Below are positions 19,936-29,755 of a stretch of 64,000 nt of DNA, one piece after another; position 1 is the first letter of the stretch, and every line of letters starts with the position of its first letter. Source of the DNA: an uncultured Olleya sp. (GTDB lineage Bacteria > Bacteroidota > Bacteroidia > Flavobacteriales > Flavobacteriaceae); the NCBI GenBank assembly GCA_947503885.1, contig CANNFD010000002.1, forward strand, positions 372,001 through 436,000, given 5' to 3'. Position numbers and translations under genes: made by a program. Below the pieces are notes generated by a model that saw nothing but the letters and a program-made list of their open reading frames with translations, ran no database searches and was not told the DNA's origin.

Positions 19936-19971
19936 GAAAAGTCCTTAATTATTGGGTACAACTAAGGACTT
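19936..19971 (-). terminator. probable terminator of gdhA
   Basis: AAGTCCTTA (19939-19947) pairs with TAAGGACTT (19963-19971) across a 15-nt loop, followed on the minus strand by TTTTC. It lies 21 bp after the gdhA stop. The loop is large, so strength is uncertain. Confidence 0.55.
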
Positions 19972-19992
19972 AAATATTTTATCAAAAGACTA

Positions 19993-21447
<1,455 letters not shown>

Positions 21448-21489
21448 CTAACCGAATATAAAAATAAACTCTACGTTTTATCTGCATAA

Positions 21490-21520
21490 TTTGTATGTTA
21501 GTCGTGATTTTATATATTTG
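21490..21520 (+). promoter_or_regulatory. promoter with matching -33 and -7 elements
   Basis: TTTG at 21490-21493, then 19 bp, then TATATTTG at 21513-21520. This is the best full match to the Bacteroidota vegetative promoter in the window and lies 34 bp upstream of the outer-membrane protein gene. Confidence 0.65.
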
Positions 21521-21554
21521 TTAAATAAATAGCCTCTAAAAACAAAGCCTTATT

Positions 21555-22355
21555 ATGCTTAACCCTAAACAATTAATACTAGCTATGCTTATTTTATTAA
21601 GCTCTAGTAATGCATTTTCTCAGTTAGGCTTCTCACATGAAATCGGAGTAATTACAGGACCTGTAGCTTTTAAATCTGACTTTGGAGAGCGTTTTGATTT
21701 TGAAACAAACTCTGGAAACACCGGTTTTGGTATTGGTTTAGTACACTACATTAATTTTGCTTATCAAGCAGACTGTAATTGCTACACCACTGATAATTAT
21801 TTTAACGACCACTTTAAATTACGTACAGAACTTTCTTTTAATAAAACTAAATTATCTCATTACGGAGAATGGGTTAAAGACTCTAGAACTAGTCCTGAAG
21901 CAGATAAATTAAGAGCACATACAGGAGAGGCTAACAATTTAGACATCGGAATGCAATTAGAGTATTTCCCGTTAAGTATTAGATCTTTCCAAGCTTTTGG
22001 ATACAAATTTGCACCATTTATAAGTCTAGGCGCACATTATGTGTCTTTTAATCCAAAAACATATACTGACTACAATAATGGTACTAATGATGTTGGTAAT
22101 ATTTTAGATAGTAATAATTTTTATGCTGGTTGGGAACCTGGCTCTGTTAATCCAGACTCTGGCTCTACTTGGTCTGTAGTATCAAGTATTGGTGTTAGAT
22201 ATAAACTAACAACAATATCCGATTTAATGCTTGACCTTAGAGGTCAATATTATTTTAGTGACTGGGTTGATGGTTTAGATCACCAATTACAGTCAAATAA
22301 ATATAACGATTGGTTAGTTTGGTTAAATGTAGGTTACATTTATTATCTAGATTAA
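21555..22355 (+). CDS. outer-membrane beta-barrel protein (THC0290_0291-like)
   Basis: A 266-residue protein with a signal peptide (ending SNAFSQ, residue 22) and many amphipathic strands (FGIGLVHYINF, FKLRTELSFNK, IGMQLEYFPLS, WLVWLNVGYIYYLD), predicted to form an outer-membrane barrel. It carries a short CNC motif (DCNCYTTDN) near residue 76. It resembles a flavobacterial family that I recall under the label THC0290_0291. Some databases may call such genes glutamate dehydrogenase because they neighbour gdhA; there is no such domain here. Function is unknown. Confidence 0.72.
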   Translation: MLNPKQLILAMLILLSSSNAFSQLGFSHEIGVITGPVAFKSDFGERFDFETNSGNTGFGIGLVHYINFAYQADCNCYTTDNYFNDHFKLRTELSFNKTKLSHYGEWVKDSRTSPEADKLRAHTGEANNLDIGMQLEYFPLSIRSFQAFGYKFAPFISLGAHYVSFNPKTYTDYNNGTNDVGNILDSNNFYAGWEPGSVNPDSGSTWSVVSSIGVRYKLTTISDLMLDLRGQYYFSDWVDGLDHQLQSNKYNDWLVWLNVGYIYYLD

Positions 22356-22370
22356 TTTTTAAAATTATAA

Positions 22371-22410
22371 AACAAAAAAGCTCAAGTTTTAAAACTTGAG
22401 CTTTTTTGTT
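22371..22410. terminator. bidirectional terminator, 40-nt perfect palindrome
   Basis: AACAAAAAAGCTCAAGTTTT is followed directly by its exact reverse complement. It lies between two convergent genes (the barrel protein and metB) and has a U-run for both directions. Confidence 0.88.
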
Positions 22411-22427
22411 TTCTTTACTTTTTTAAT

Positions 22428-23567
22428 TTATCGCAAAGCTTGTTTTAAATCGTTAATTAAATCTGCTTCGTCTTCTATACCAACACTTAACCTAATCATA
22501 CTGTCCACGACACCTATTTTTTCTCTTTCTGCTTTTGGTATGCTAGCATGTGTCATACTTGCAGGATGTCCACATAGTGACTCGACACCACCTAACGATT
22601 CGGCAAGTGTAAACACCTTAAGATTCTCCACAAATTTAATGGCTTCATTATAGTTATTACCTTTAGTTACAAAGCTAATCATACCTCCAAAGTCTTTCAT
22701 TTGTGACTTAGCAATGTCATGATTTGGATGATTTTCAAAACCTGGCCAGTATACTTTTTCAACTTTAGGATGTGCATTTAAAAATTCGGCTACTGCCTTA
22801 CCATTTTCACAATGACGTTGCATCCTAACATGCAATGTTTTGATACCTCTTAAAGCTAAAAAGGAATCTTGTGGCCCACAAATAGCGCCACTTGCATTTT
22901 GTATAAAGTATAATTTTTTAGCTAAATCTTTGTCTTTAACAATTAAAGCCCCCATTACCAAATCGCTATGTCCTCCAAGATATTTAGTAGCAGAATGCAT
23001 AACAATATCTGCTCCAAGATCTAAGGGTTGTTGCAAATATGGCGTAGCAAACGTATTATCTACAGCCAATAACACTTTATGTTTTTTAGCTATTTTGGCG
23101 GTTGCTACAATATCAATAATATTCATCATGGGGTTGGTTGGTGTTTCTACCCAAATCAATTTTGTGTTTTTATTTACATAGTTTTCAATATTATCAGCAT
23201 TACCCATACCAATAAAGTGAAACTTAATCCCAAAACCTTCAAAAATTTTAGTAAAAAGACGGTAGGTACCACCATATAAATCGTTAGTAGATATAACTTC
23301 GTCTCCAGGCTTTAACAACTTCATTACTGCATCAATAGCTGCTAATCCAGAACCAAATGCTAAACCAAACTCACCGTTCTCTAAACTTGCAAACGCATTT
23401 TCTAACGCTTGACGGGTAGGGTTGTGTGACCTAGAATACTCAAACCCTTTATGTCCTCCAGGTGTGGATTGTGCATAAGTAGACGTTTGGTATATTGGTG
23501 GCATTACAGCACCATATGCAGGATCCGGTTTTTGACCACCATGTATTGTTTTTGTATTAAATTTCAT
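22428..23567 (-). CDS. metB: cystathionine gamma-synthase
   Basis: A 379-residue Cys/Met-metabolism PLP enzyme. The Schiff-base lysine is Lys195 in HSATKYLGGHSD; the PLP phosphate motif YSRSHNPTRQALE and the later SLGGVESLCGHPASMTHAS are present. The last block and overall length fit cystathionine gamma-synthase, which joins O-acylhomoserine and cysteine on the way to methionine, but cystathionine gamma-lyase cannot be excluded by sequence reading alone. The upstream ATG at 23588 adds MLTKIFF with no family support, so 23567 is used. No SAM riboswitch-like structure is seen upstream. Confidence 0.85.
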   Translation of the reverse strand: MKFNTKTIHGGQKPDPAYGAVMPPIYQTSTYAQSTPGGHKGFEYSRSHNPTRQALENAFASLENGEFGLAFGSGLAAIDAVMKLLKPGDEVISTNDLYGGTYRLFTKIFEGFGIKFHFIGMGNADNIENYVNKNTKLIWVETPTNPMMNIIDIVATAKIAKKHKVLLAVDNTFATPYLQQPLDLGADIVMHSATKYLGGHSDLVMGALIVKDKDLAKKLYFIQNASGAICGPQDSFLALRGIKTLHVRMQRHCENGKAVAEFLNAHPKVEKVYWPGFENHPNHDIAKSQMKDFGGMISFVTKGNNYNEAIKFVENLKVFTLAESLGGVESLCGHPASMTHASIPKAEREKIGVVDSMIRLSVGIEDEADLINDLKQALR

Positions 23568-23640
23568 GAAGAAAATTTTTGTTAACAATAAAAATAGTTT
23601 TTAATTCGCTGTATTCAAACTAGAACAATATCTTTAGTCT

Positions 23641-24384
23641 ATGTTTAACACTTTATCAAAATCTAAATTAGCAGTTTTTGCTTTATTTACTTGTTTTTTA
23701 ATGACTGTGTCTTGTCAGAAAGACAAAGTATTAACGTTTTCTGAAATACAAGTTTCAAAAGAAAAAGAAACCTTTGTAGAAGTTATTATACCAAAAGCAA
23801 ATGGTAAGTCTACAACTGCTGAAAACATAAACAAGACATTATTAAGTTTTGCTTGCGATATTTTAAATATTGATAGTAGTAAAAATAAAAAAGAAACGCT
23901 TGACCAAAGTATAGACGCCTTTAATACAGCTTACATCAATTTTAATGAAACTTTACTGGAAGAATTTGATAATAAATTCCCAAGATGGGAAGCAATTATA
24001 GACGGGGAGGTATCTTACCAAAACGAAGTAATGGTAAGTATAGCCATGAACGGTAGTATTAACACAGGCGCACCAAGCAGCAACTTAAAATTTAAGTTTT
24101 TTAATTTTGATATAGCAAACGGAAAATCTCTATCCACTAAAGATTTAATTAATGACATGGATGCTTTTAAAGCTATAGTTAAAAAGTATTATGATAAAGA
24201 GTTACTGACCACTTACACAAGCTTAAACGACAATAATAACAATTTTAAATTACCAGAAACTATTGGTTTTAACGACGATGGTGTTATTATCATATACGAC
24301 AACTTCGAGCTAGGTAACATTACCACACAGCTAATAGAATTTACAATACCTTTTACAGTAGTTGACCAATACCTAAATTACTAA
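23641..24384 (+). CDS. lipoprotein with RsiV-like DUF3298 domain
   Basis: A 247-residue lipoprotein: signal peptide with lipobox MTVSC (Cys26), then a DUF4163/DUF3298-like arrangement in which an N-terminal half (VEVIIPKANGK, NINKTLLSF) is followed by a C-terminal half rich in GIIIIYDNFELG-type strands (GDDGVIIIYDNF, IEFTIPFTVVDQYL). The fold is that of the RsiV anti-sigma factor's periplasmic part, which binds lysozyme in Bacillus, but there is no anti-sigma domain or membrane helix here. Its stop codon overlaps the stop of the convergent dinB-like gene by 3 bases. Confidence 0.75.
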   Translation: MFNTLSKSKLAVFALFTCFLMTVSCQKDKVLTFSEIQVSKEKETFVEVIIPKANGKSTTAENINKTLLSFACDILNIDSSKNKKETLDQSIDAFNTAYINFNETLLEEFDNKFPRWEAIIDGEVSYQNEVMVSIAMNGSINTGAPSSNLKFKFFNFDIANGKSLSTKDLINDMDAFKAIVKKYYDKELLTTYTSLNDNNNNFKLPETIGFNDDGVIIIYDNFELGNITTQLIEFTIPFTVVDQYLNY

Positions 24385-24836
24385 ACGTACTTTTTTAGCG
24401 CTAAAATATATCCTAAATGGATCCCTTCATGGAAGTTATTAAACTCAATAGCGTCCTCCACACTAGTTAATGTACTTTTAGTAGACACAGTATATTCTTG
24501 GTACGATTTAAACACCCCTTTTTTATAATCTTCCTCAGTTTTGTTAATAGTCGTAAATAACAAATCTTTAATTTCATCAACTTCAGCTTGACTAGCATCA
24601 CCTTCAGTTTTGGTTCCTTTTTTATAAGCTTCAACTAAACTATCACTAACAGCCATAGGCAATCCTGATAGTTTATAAACCAATAATTGCTGAGTTACAA
24701 CAGTGTGTGCAACATTCCAAAAAATATTATTACTAAACCCTTCAGGCACTTTATTTAATTGCTCTAAGGTAAAACCCTCTAAAAATTGTTTAAAAATAGC
24801 TCTGTTTTTTAGTGTGATGTCAAAAGTAAATTTCAT
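24381..24836 (-). CDS. DinB-family four-helix protein
   Basis: A 151-residue DinB/DUF664-type helical bundle. The three metal-binding histidines of the family are likely those in WNVAHTVVTQQ (one) and FHEGIHLGYIL (two). Related proteins include bacillithiol and mycothiol transferases, but a substrate cannot be read here. The alternative start at 24857 adds only MKKNTQN; 24836 (MKFTFDI) is the usual family start. It is antisense-overlapping at its 3' end with the preceding lipoprotein gene. Confidence 0.8.
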   Translation of the reverse strand: MKFTFDITLKNRAIFKQFLEGFTLEQLNKVPEGFSNNIFWNVAHTVVTQQLLVYKLSGLPMAVSDSLVEAYKKGTKTEGDASQAEVDEIKDLLFTTINKTEEDYKKGVFKSYQEYTVSTKSTLTSVEDAIEFNNFHEGIHLGYILALKKYV

Positions 24837-24931
24837 GTTTTGTGTATTTTTTTTCAAGTAACTAAATTAAAAAAAACAAAACTAATTAAGTATAAATTTT
24901 AAGGGCTTTTCAAAAATTTTATTCTTTAATA

Positions 24932-24967
24932 TAACGCTTTCGCGGAAGCTCCGCCTTGCCAAGGTTA
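24932..24967. repeat. GC-rich repeat, copy 1 (TAACGCTTTCGCGGAA) with second shared block
   Basis: TAACGCTTTCGCGGAA at 24932-24947 is identical over 16 bases to 55746-55761, and its 13-base core recurs at 50735 and (reverse strand) 60393. TTGCCAAGGTTA at 24956-24967 recurs at 33477-33488 beside a different repeat. Both blocks stand out in AT-rich surroundings. The site lies between two divergently transcribed genes. Confidence 0.7.
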
Positions 24968-25030
24968 GTTTTAGTAAAAAAAGGAAGTAGTATTTATTAA
25001 AAAAAACGAACTTAGCAAAAAATTTTACGG

Positions 25031-25387
25031 ATGAAAAAAGTATACTACTTAAAAACCTGTAACACTTGTTTACGTATTTTAAAAGACTTTAATCTATCAC
25101 CAGATTTCGAGTTACAAGACATAAAAGCAAATCCACTAACTGTAAAGCAAGTGGAAGAGTTAGCAGCATTATCAGGTAGTTACGAGTCCCTATTTAGCAG
25201 ACGCGCTAAACTTTATAAAGAGATGGGGTTAAAAGACCAAACCCTAACCGAAAAAGATTACAAACATTACCTTTTAGAGCATTACACATTTTTAAGCAGA
25301 CCAGTTGTGGTTATTAACGACTCTATATTTATCGGAAACTCTAAAAAAACTACAGAATCCACAAAACTAGCACTTAATGAAAACTAG
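25031..25387 (+). CDS. ArsC/Spx-family thioredoxin-fold protein
   Basis: A 118-residue ArsC-family protein with the N-terminal redox motif CNTC (Cys10, Cys13: YLKTCNTCLRIL) and the closing RPVVVINDSIFIGNS block. The Arg triad of true arsenate reductases is only partly evident (FSRRAKLY, LSRPVV). Proteins of this type include YffB and Spx-like factors, so reduction of arsenate is not assured. Its last 11 bases overlap the start of the EamA transporter gene, implying one transcript and coupled translation. Confidence 0.85.
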   Translation: MKKVYYLKTCNTCLRILKDFNLSPDFELQDIKANPLTVKQVEELAALSGSYESLFSRRAKLYKEMGLKDQTLTEKDYKHYLLEHYTFLSRPVVVINDSIFIGNSKKTTESTKLALNEN

Positions 25388-26273
25388 ATATTGGGCATTA
25401 TTAGCAGCTTTTATGGTGCAAGTCCTATATGGCTTAAACTACACCTTTGCTAAAGACGTTATGGTTGGAGGGTTTATAAAACCTTTTGGTTTTATAGCAC
25501 TTCGTGTTGGTGGAGCAGCACTTTTATTTTGGGTTTTTAGCTTTTTAGGACCAAAAGAAAAAATAGAGAAAAAAGATTTTTTAACATTAATCTATGCTGC
25601 CTTTTTTGGTGTAGCAACAAATATGTTATTATTTTTTAAAGGATTAGAACTAACAACTCCTATCCATGCTTCTGTAATAATGATTATTACACCTATTATT
25701 GTATTATTACTATCTTCTTTCTACTTAGAAGAAAAAATTACAAAAATCAAAATTTTAGGTGTTATTTTTGGATTTGCAGGTGCTGCAATTTTAACAGTTT
25801 ATGGCAAATCTGCAAGTCCTGGAGACAATGTGTTTTTAGGTAATATCATGATTTTGCTTAATGCAGCCTCATATAGTATATATATAATAATTATTAAAAA
25901 ATTAACCTACCGTTATCATCCCTTTACGTTTATAAAGTGGTTGTTTTTAATAGGGTTCTTTATGGTTTTACCGTTTGGTTATAATGATATTTTAGCGATT
26001 AACATAGCAACTTTTTCGCCATACATATGGTTTTCAGTTGTATTTGTAATAGTAGGCGCAACATTTGGCACTTATTTACTTAACCCTTTAGCATTAAGAC
26101 ACCTAAAAGCATCAACAGTTACTGTATTTATATATCTACAACCATTAATAGCAGGTATTTATGCAGTAATAGCAGGTAGTGATGCTGTAACAATAGTAAA
26201 ACTATCAGCATCATCGTTAATATTCTTTGGGGTGTATTTGGTAACTAAAAAGCCTAAAGTGTTAAATCCTTAG
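25377..26273 (+). CDS. EamA/DMT-family transporter
   Basis: A 298-residue inner-membrane protein with about ten hydrophobic segments arranged as two EamA repeats (first: YGLNYTFAKDVM, FIALRVGGAALLFWV; second: YSIYIIIIKKLT, TVTVFIYLQPLIAGIYAVI). This drug/metabolite transporter superfamily exports amino acids, nucleobases and similar small molecules; the substrate cannot be named. The start overlaps the ArsC-like gene and the 3' end overlaps the convergent thioesterase gene by 20 bp. Confidence 0.9.
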   Translation: MKTRYWALLAAFMVQVLYGLNYTFAKDVMVGGFIKPFGFIALRVGGAALLFWVFSFLGPKEKIEKKDFLTLIYAAFFGVATNMLLFFKGLELTTPIHASVIMIITPIIVLLLSSFYLEEKITKIKILGVIFGFAGAAILTVYGKSASPGDNVFLGNIMILLNAASYSIYIIIIKKLTYRYHPFTFIKWLFLIGFFMVLPFGYNDILAINIATFSPYIWFSVVFVIVGATFGTYLLNPLALRHLKASTVTVFIYLQPLIAGIYAVIAGSDAVTIVKLSASSLIFFGVYLVTKKPKVLNP

Positions 26274-26733
26274 GTAAACGTCCGTGACTACGCATATCCT
26301 CTTTAGTTAATGCTTTATAAGCTTCCGTTTTTGGAAAACTAGCAGTTAATTTTAGTAAGTCTTCTGGTAATCCAGTAAGCTTTCTAGTTTTAAGATCAAT
26401 CCATGCACCTACAATTTCGCAAAACGCTAAATTTTGACCTTTACTATTATAAAAGTTATGATCAAATTTAAAAAACATTCCATCTTCGCTTAAGCCAGAC
26501 ACTTCTATGCTAACAGTTATTGGTTGCCCTAAAAAAGCTTCCTTAAAATAATGTACGTGCTCATGGAATACTACGGGTCCAATACCTGCTTTACTTAATT
26601 CCATTAAAGAAAAACCATGTTCTTGTAAAAAAGCAGTCCTAGTATGAGACATAAAATTAATGTAAGCCGAGTTGGCTAAATGTCTGTTAGCATCAATATC
26701 ACTCCATCTAATTTCAAAATCTTTTTTATACAT
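26254..26733 (-). CDS. acyl-CoA thioesterase (hotdog fold)
   Basis: A 159-residue 4-hydroxybenzoyl-CoA-thioesterase-type protein. The N-terminal RWSDIDANRHLANSAYINFM carries the catalytic aspartate and the following helix typical of the YbgC/FcbC group; FKFDHNFYNSKGQNLAF is the central strand pair. It should hydrolyse acyl-CoA or acyl-ACP thioesters in the cytoplasm; chain length is unknown. It is a single gene, tail-to-tail with the EamA gene. Confidence 0.87.
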   Translation of the reverse strand: MYKKDFEIRWSDIDANRHLANSAYINFMSHTRTAFLQEHGFSLMELSKAGIGPVVFHEHVHYFKEAFLGQPITVSIEVSGLSEDGMFFKFDHNFYNSKGQNLAFCEIVGAWIDLKTRKLTGLPEDLLKLTASFPKTEAYKALTKEDMRSHGRLPKDLTL

Positions 26734-26821
26734 AGTTTCTTGTTTTTATTATTTCAAAATTACAATAATTTACTGTGCATGCATAATAAATTTTTGATTT
26801 CTTAACCGTTAACATTTTACT

Positions 26822-26829
26822 TACCTTTG
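26822..26829 (+). promoter_or_regulatory. -7 element of the yicC-gmk-nadD operon
   Basis: TACCTTTG matches TAnnTTTG, 21 bp before the yicC ATG. A TTTG at 26793-26796 is a possible -33 element, with a somewhat long spacing of 25 bp. Confidence 0.5.
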
Positions 26830-26850
26830 TAGCAATTAATTAGTGTGTAT

Positions 26851-27711
26851 ATGATTTATTCGATGACAGGTTATGGCAAATCTGTATTACAATTGCCAAC
26901 AAAAAAGATAACTATAGAGCTAAAATCGCTTAACAGTAAAAACCTAGATCTGAATGCGCGCATGCCTTCAATTTACAGAGAAAAAGAGCTGGACTTACGT
27001 AAGTTAATTGCTAAACAGTTAGAACGCGGTAAAGTAGATTTTTCTATTTACGTTGAAACCACTGCGGACGATACCTCTACACAAATAAACGCACCTGTTG
27101 TAAAACAATATATGCAACAGCTTAAAGCGGTATATAATGATGGAAACGATATCGAGCTTTTAAAAATGGCTGTCCGTTTTCCGGATGCTTTAAATACTGT
27201 TAGAGAAGAAATTGATAATACTGAGTGGAAACAAATTGAAGCAGAAATAAAAACAGCTTTAGATAGTTTAAAAGACTATAGGTTAAACGAAGGGAAGGTA
27301 TTAGAACAAGATTTTAACGATCGTATTAAAAACATAGCAGATTTACTAGAACAAGTTATTGCAATGGATCCTGAGCGTGTTGAAGGTGTGAGAGAGCGCT
27401 TACGTAAAGGAGTTGAAGAGCTTAAAGAAAAATACGACGAAAATCGTTTTGAACAAGAACTGGTCTACTACATCGAAAAATTTGATATTACAGAAGAAAA
27501 AGTACGTTTAAATAATCATTTAAATTACTTTATCGAAAGCATAAACAGTAAAGATTCTAATGGAAAAAAACTAGGTTTTATCGCTCAAGAAATTGGTCGT
27601 GAAGTTAATACCATTGGATCAAAAAGTAATTACGCACCAATGCAACAATTGGTCGTACAAATGAAGGACGAATTAGAAAAAATTAAGGAACAATTATTAA
27701 ACGTCCTTTAA
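26851..27711 (+). CDS. YicC/YloC-family endoribonuclease
   Basis: A 286-residue YicC-family protein, a group shown to act as an endoribonuclease in E. coli. The N-terminal MTGYGKS signature, NLDLNARMPSIYREKELDLRKLI (residues about 31-53), and the C-terminal DUF1732 block (LGFIAQEIGREVNTIGSKSN) are intact. GTG at 26845 is an alternative start; ATG at 26851 gives the standard MIYSMTGYG beginning. It leads a cluster with gmk (11 bp later) and nadD, a gene order common in Bacteroidota. Confidence 0.92.
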   Translation: MIYSMTGYGKSVLQLPTKKITIELKSLNSKNLDLNARMPSIYREKELDLRKLIAKQLERGKVDFSIYVETTADDTSTQINAPVVKQYMQQLKAVYNDGNDIELLKMAVRFPDALNTVREEIDNTEWKQIEAEIKTALDSLKDYRLNEGKVLEQDFNDRIKNIADLLEQVIAMDPERVEGVRERLRKGVEELKEKYDENRFEQELVYYIEKFDITEEKVRLNNHLNYFIESINSKDSNGKKLGFIAQEIGREVNTIGSKSNYAPMQQLVVQMKDELEKIKEQLLNVL

Positions 27712-27722
27712 AAACCAGTACA

Positions 27723-28310
27723 TTGACTAAACACACCAAAAAACAAGGTAAACTAATTGTATTTTCTGCACCATCAGGGTCAGGGAAAACAACCATTGTA
27801 AGACATTTACTTAATCAAGAACATTTAAATTTAGCCTTTTCTATCTCTGCTACTTCTAGAGAAAAACGCGGTACGGAAGAGCATGCCAAGGATTATTATT
27901 TTTTATCTGCTAAAGATTTTAAACAGCACATAAAAAATGACGATTTTTTAGAATGGGAAGAAGTTTACAGAGATAATTTTTACGGAACTTTAAAAACTGA
28001 AGTCGAGCGTATTTGGGCATTAGGCAAAAATGTAATTTTTGATATTGATGTCTCTGGAGGATTACGTATTAAACGAAAATTTCCTGAAGAAACCATCGCT
28101 ATTTTTGTAAAGCCTCCAAGTATTGACGAGCTTAAAATAAGATTAAAAAAACGCAAAACAGAAAGCGAAGACAAAATAAACATGCGCATATCTAAAGCAA
28201 GTGCAGAGCTTGCTACTGCGCCTTTATTTGATGTGATTATTGAAAATGATAATCTTGAAAACGCGTTGAGTGAAGCAGAACAATTAGTTAGCGATTTTAT
28301 AAACAAATAA
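27723..28310 (+). CDS. gmk: guanylate kinase
   Basis: A 195-residue guanylate kinase, converting GMP and ATP to GDP and ADP. The P-loop is SAPSGSGKTT; the GMP-binding part has ISATSREKRGTEEHAKDYYFL (residues about 40-60) and EWEEVYRDNFYGT; the lid shows RLKKRKTES. No ATG lies near the conserved start; TTG at 27723 gives MTKHTKKQGKLIVFSAPSG and is the only reasonable initiator, which suggests modest translation, perhaps coupled to yicC. Confidence 0.94.
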   Translation: MTKHTKKQGKLIVFSAPSGSGKTTIVRHLLNQEHLNLAFSISATSREKRGTEEHAKDYYFLSAKDFKQHIKNDDFLEWEEVYRDNFYGTLKTEVERIWALGKNVIFDIDVSGGLRIKRKFPEETIAIFVKPPSIDELKIRLKKRKTESEDKINMRISKASAELATAPLFDVIIENDNLENALSEAEQLVSDFINK

Positions 28311-28346
28311 TTTAAAGCCTTCTTTTTAAGGAAAATTTAGACAGGT

Positions 28347-28925
28347 ATGAAAATAGGCTTATACTTTGGATCCTTTAACCCAATACACATAGGGCATTTA
28401 ATAATTGCTAATCAATTGGTAGAAAATAGTGATTTGGATCAAATTTGGTTTGTGGTAACACCACATAATCCTTTTAAAAAGAAAAGCTCACTATTAGATA
28501 ATTACCACCGACTAGAAATGGTGTATCTAGCTACCAAAGACTACGATACCCTTAAAGAATGTGATATCGAGTTTAACTTACCTCAACCCAATTACACAGT
28601 CAATACCTTAGCCTATTTAACCGAGAAATATCCAACTAAAGATTTTTCGTTAATTATGGGAGAAGACAATTTAAAAAGCTTCCATAAATGGAAAAACTAT
28701 CAGGTCATCTTAGATAACCATCACATATATGTCTATCCTAGGATAAGTGATGGCACAGTGGAAACCCAATTTGACAAGCATCCTAAAATACACCATGTTG
28801 AAGCGCCAATAATGGAAATATCCTCAACATTAATACGTAATAGTATTAAAGCAGGTAAAAACATTAAACCTTTATTACCAGAACATGTTTGGACGTATTT
28901 GGATGATATGGGTTTTTATCGATAA
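28347..28925 (+). CDS. nadD: nicotinate-nucleotide adenylyltransferase
   Basis: A 192-residue NadD that adenylates nicotinic acid mononucleotide in NAD synthesis. The nucleotidyltransferase motif GSFNPIHIGHL (residues 8-18) and the closing ISSTLIRNSI (substrate and ATP contact) are both intact, with IMGEDNLKSFHKWKNY in between. Length is standard. It is the third gene after yicC and gmk, 36 bp downstream of gmk. Confidence 0.95.
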   Translation: MKIGLYFGSFNPIHIGHLIIANQLVENSDLDQIWFVVTPHNPFKKKSSLLDNYHRLEMVYLATKDYDTLKECDIEFNLPQPNYTVNTLAYLTEKYPTKDFSLIMGEDNLKSFHKWKNYQVILDNHHIYVYPRISDGTVETQFDKHPKIHHVEAPIMEISSTLIRNSIKAGKNIKPLLPEHVWTYLDDMGFYR

Positions 28926-28982
28926 CCAAGTCTATATTTAAATCTTAGCAATAGTTAAAAGTGTAATAAACTATCTTGAATA

Positions 28983-29597
28983 ATGAAATTAGACAAAAAA
29001 AACCATTGGGAAACAGTTTATCAAACTAAAACCCCGGAACAAGTTAGCTGGACGCAAGACACTCCAAAAACGTCACTTGATTTTATACAATCTTTTGGTC
29101 TTAACAAAACTGCTAAAATAATTGATATTGGTGGTGGCGATAGTAAGCTAGTAGATTACTTACTTGATAACGGATATAAAAATATTACAGTGCTTGATAT
29201 ATCTGCTAAAGCACTAGAAAAAGCTAAACTAAGACTTGGTGATAAGGCAAACACTGTAAATTGGATTGTAAGTGATGTTTTAGATTTTAAACCAAATACC
29301 ACCTATGATGTATGGCATGACAGAGCAGCTTTTCATTTTCTTACAACGCCTGAAGACATCAAAAAATATATAAGTATTACAACAGAGGTTGTAACTGGAT
29401 ATTTAACCATTGGAACGTTTTCTGAAAATGGACCAAAAAAATGTAGCGGACTAGAAATTACACAATACAATCAAAACCAATTGACAGTAGAATTAAAAGC
29501 TGGTTTTGAAAAAATTAAATGCATTACAGAGGACCACTTAACACCGTTTGATACAACACAAAATTTTTTATTTTGTAGTTTTAAAAAAATTATCTAA
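28983..29597 (+). CDS. class I SAM-dependent methyltransferase
   Basis: A 204-residue methyltransferase. Motif I is IDIGGGDSKLVDYLL, the acidic strand-2 end is VLDISAKAL, and motif II/III is YDVWHDRAAFHFL. The WHDRAAFHFL block is typical of a thiopurine-methyltransferase-like subgroup of unknown substrate. It has a 57-bp gap from nadD and shares the terminator at 29702-29734 with the convergent lipoprotein gene. Confidence 0.88.
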   Translation: MKLDKKNHWETVYQTKTPEQVSWTQDTPKTSLDFIQSFGLNKTAKIIDIGGGDSKLVDYLLDNGYKNITVLDISAKALEKAKLRLGDKANTVNWIVSDVLDFKPNTTYDVWHDRAAFHFLTTPEDIKKYISITTEVVTGYLTIGTFSENGPKKCSGLEITQYNQNQLTVELKAGFEKIKCITEDHLTPFDTTQNFLFCSFKKII

Positions 29598-29701
29598 ACT
29601 TAAGCTACTTGATGTCATTTTTTAATAGCTAAACAAGTTCCTAATTTTATTACTTAAATTTATATAACATCTTAAAAATATACTCATAATATAGATTAAT
29701 A

Positions 29702-29734
29702 AAAAAAAACGCCAACTATTAAGTTGGCGTTTTA
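29702..29734. terminator. bidirectional rho-independent terminator
   Basis: ACGCCAACT pairs with AGTTGGCGT around ATTA, with A9 on the left and TTTT on the right. It serves the methyltransferase gene (plus) and, more strongly, the lipoprotein gene (minus). Confidence 0.85.
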
Positions 29735-29755
29735 TATGTAATATAGTACTTGATT

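Noticed and set aside
23568-23640. Possible SAM or other methionine-responsive riboswitch upstream of metB
   Set aside because: The 73-bp gap to the divergent gene has no paired elements or conserved riboswitch core that I can see.
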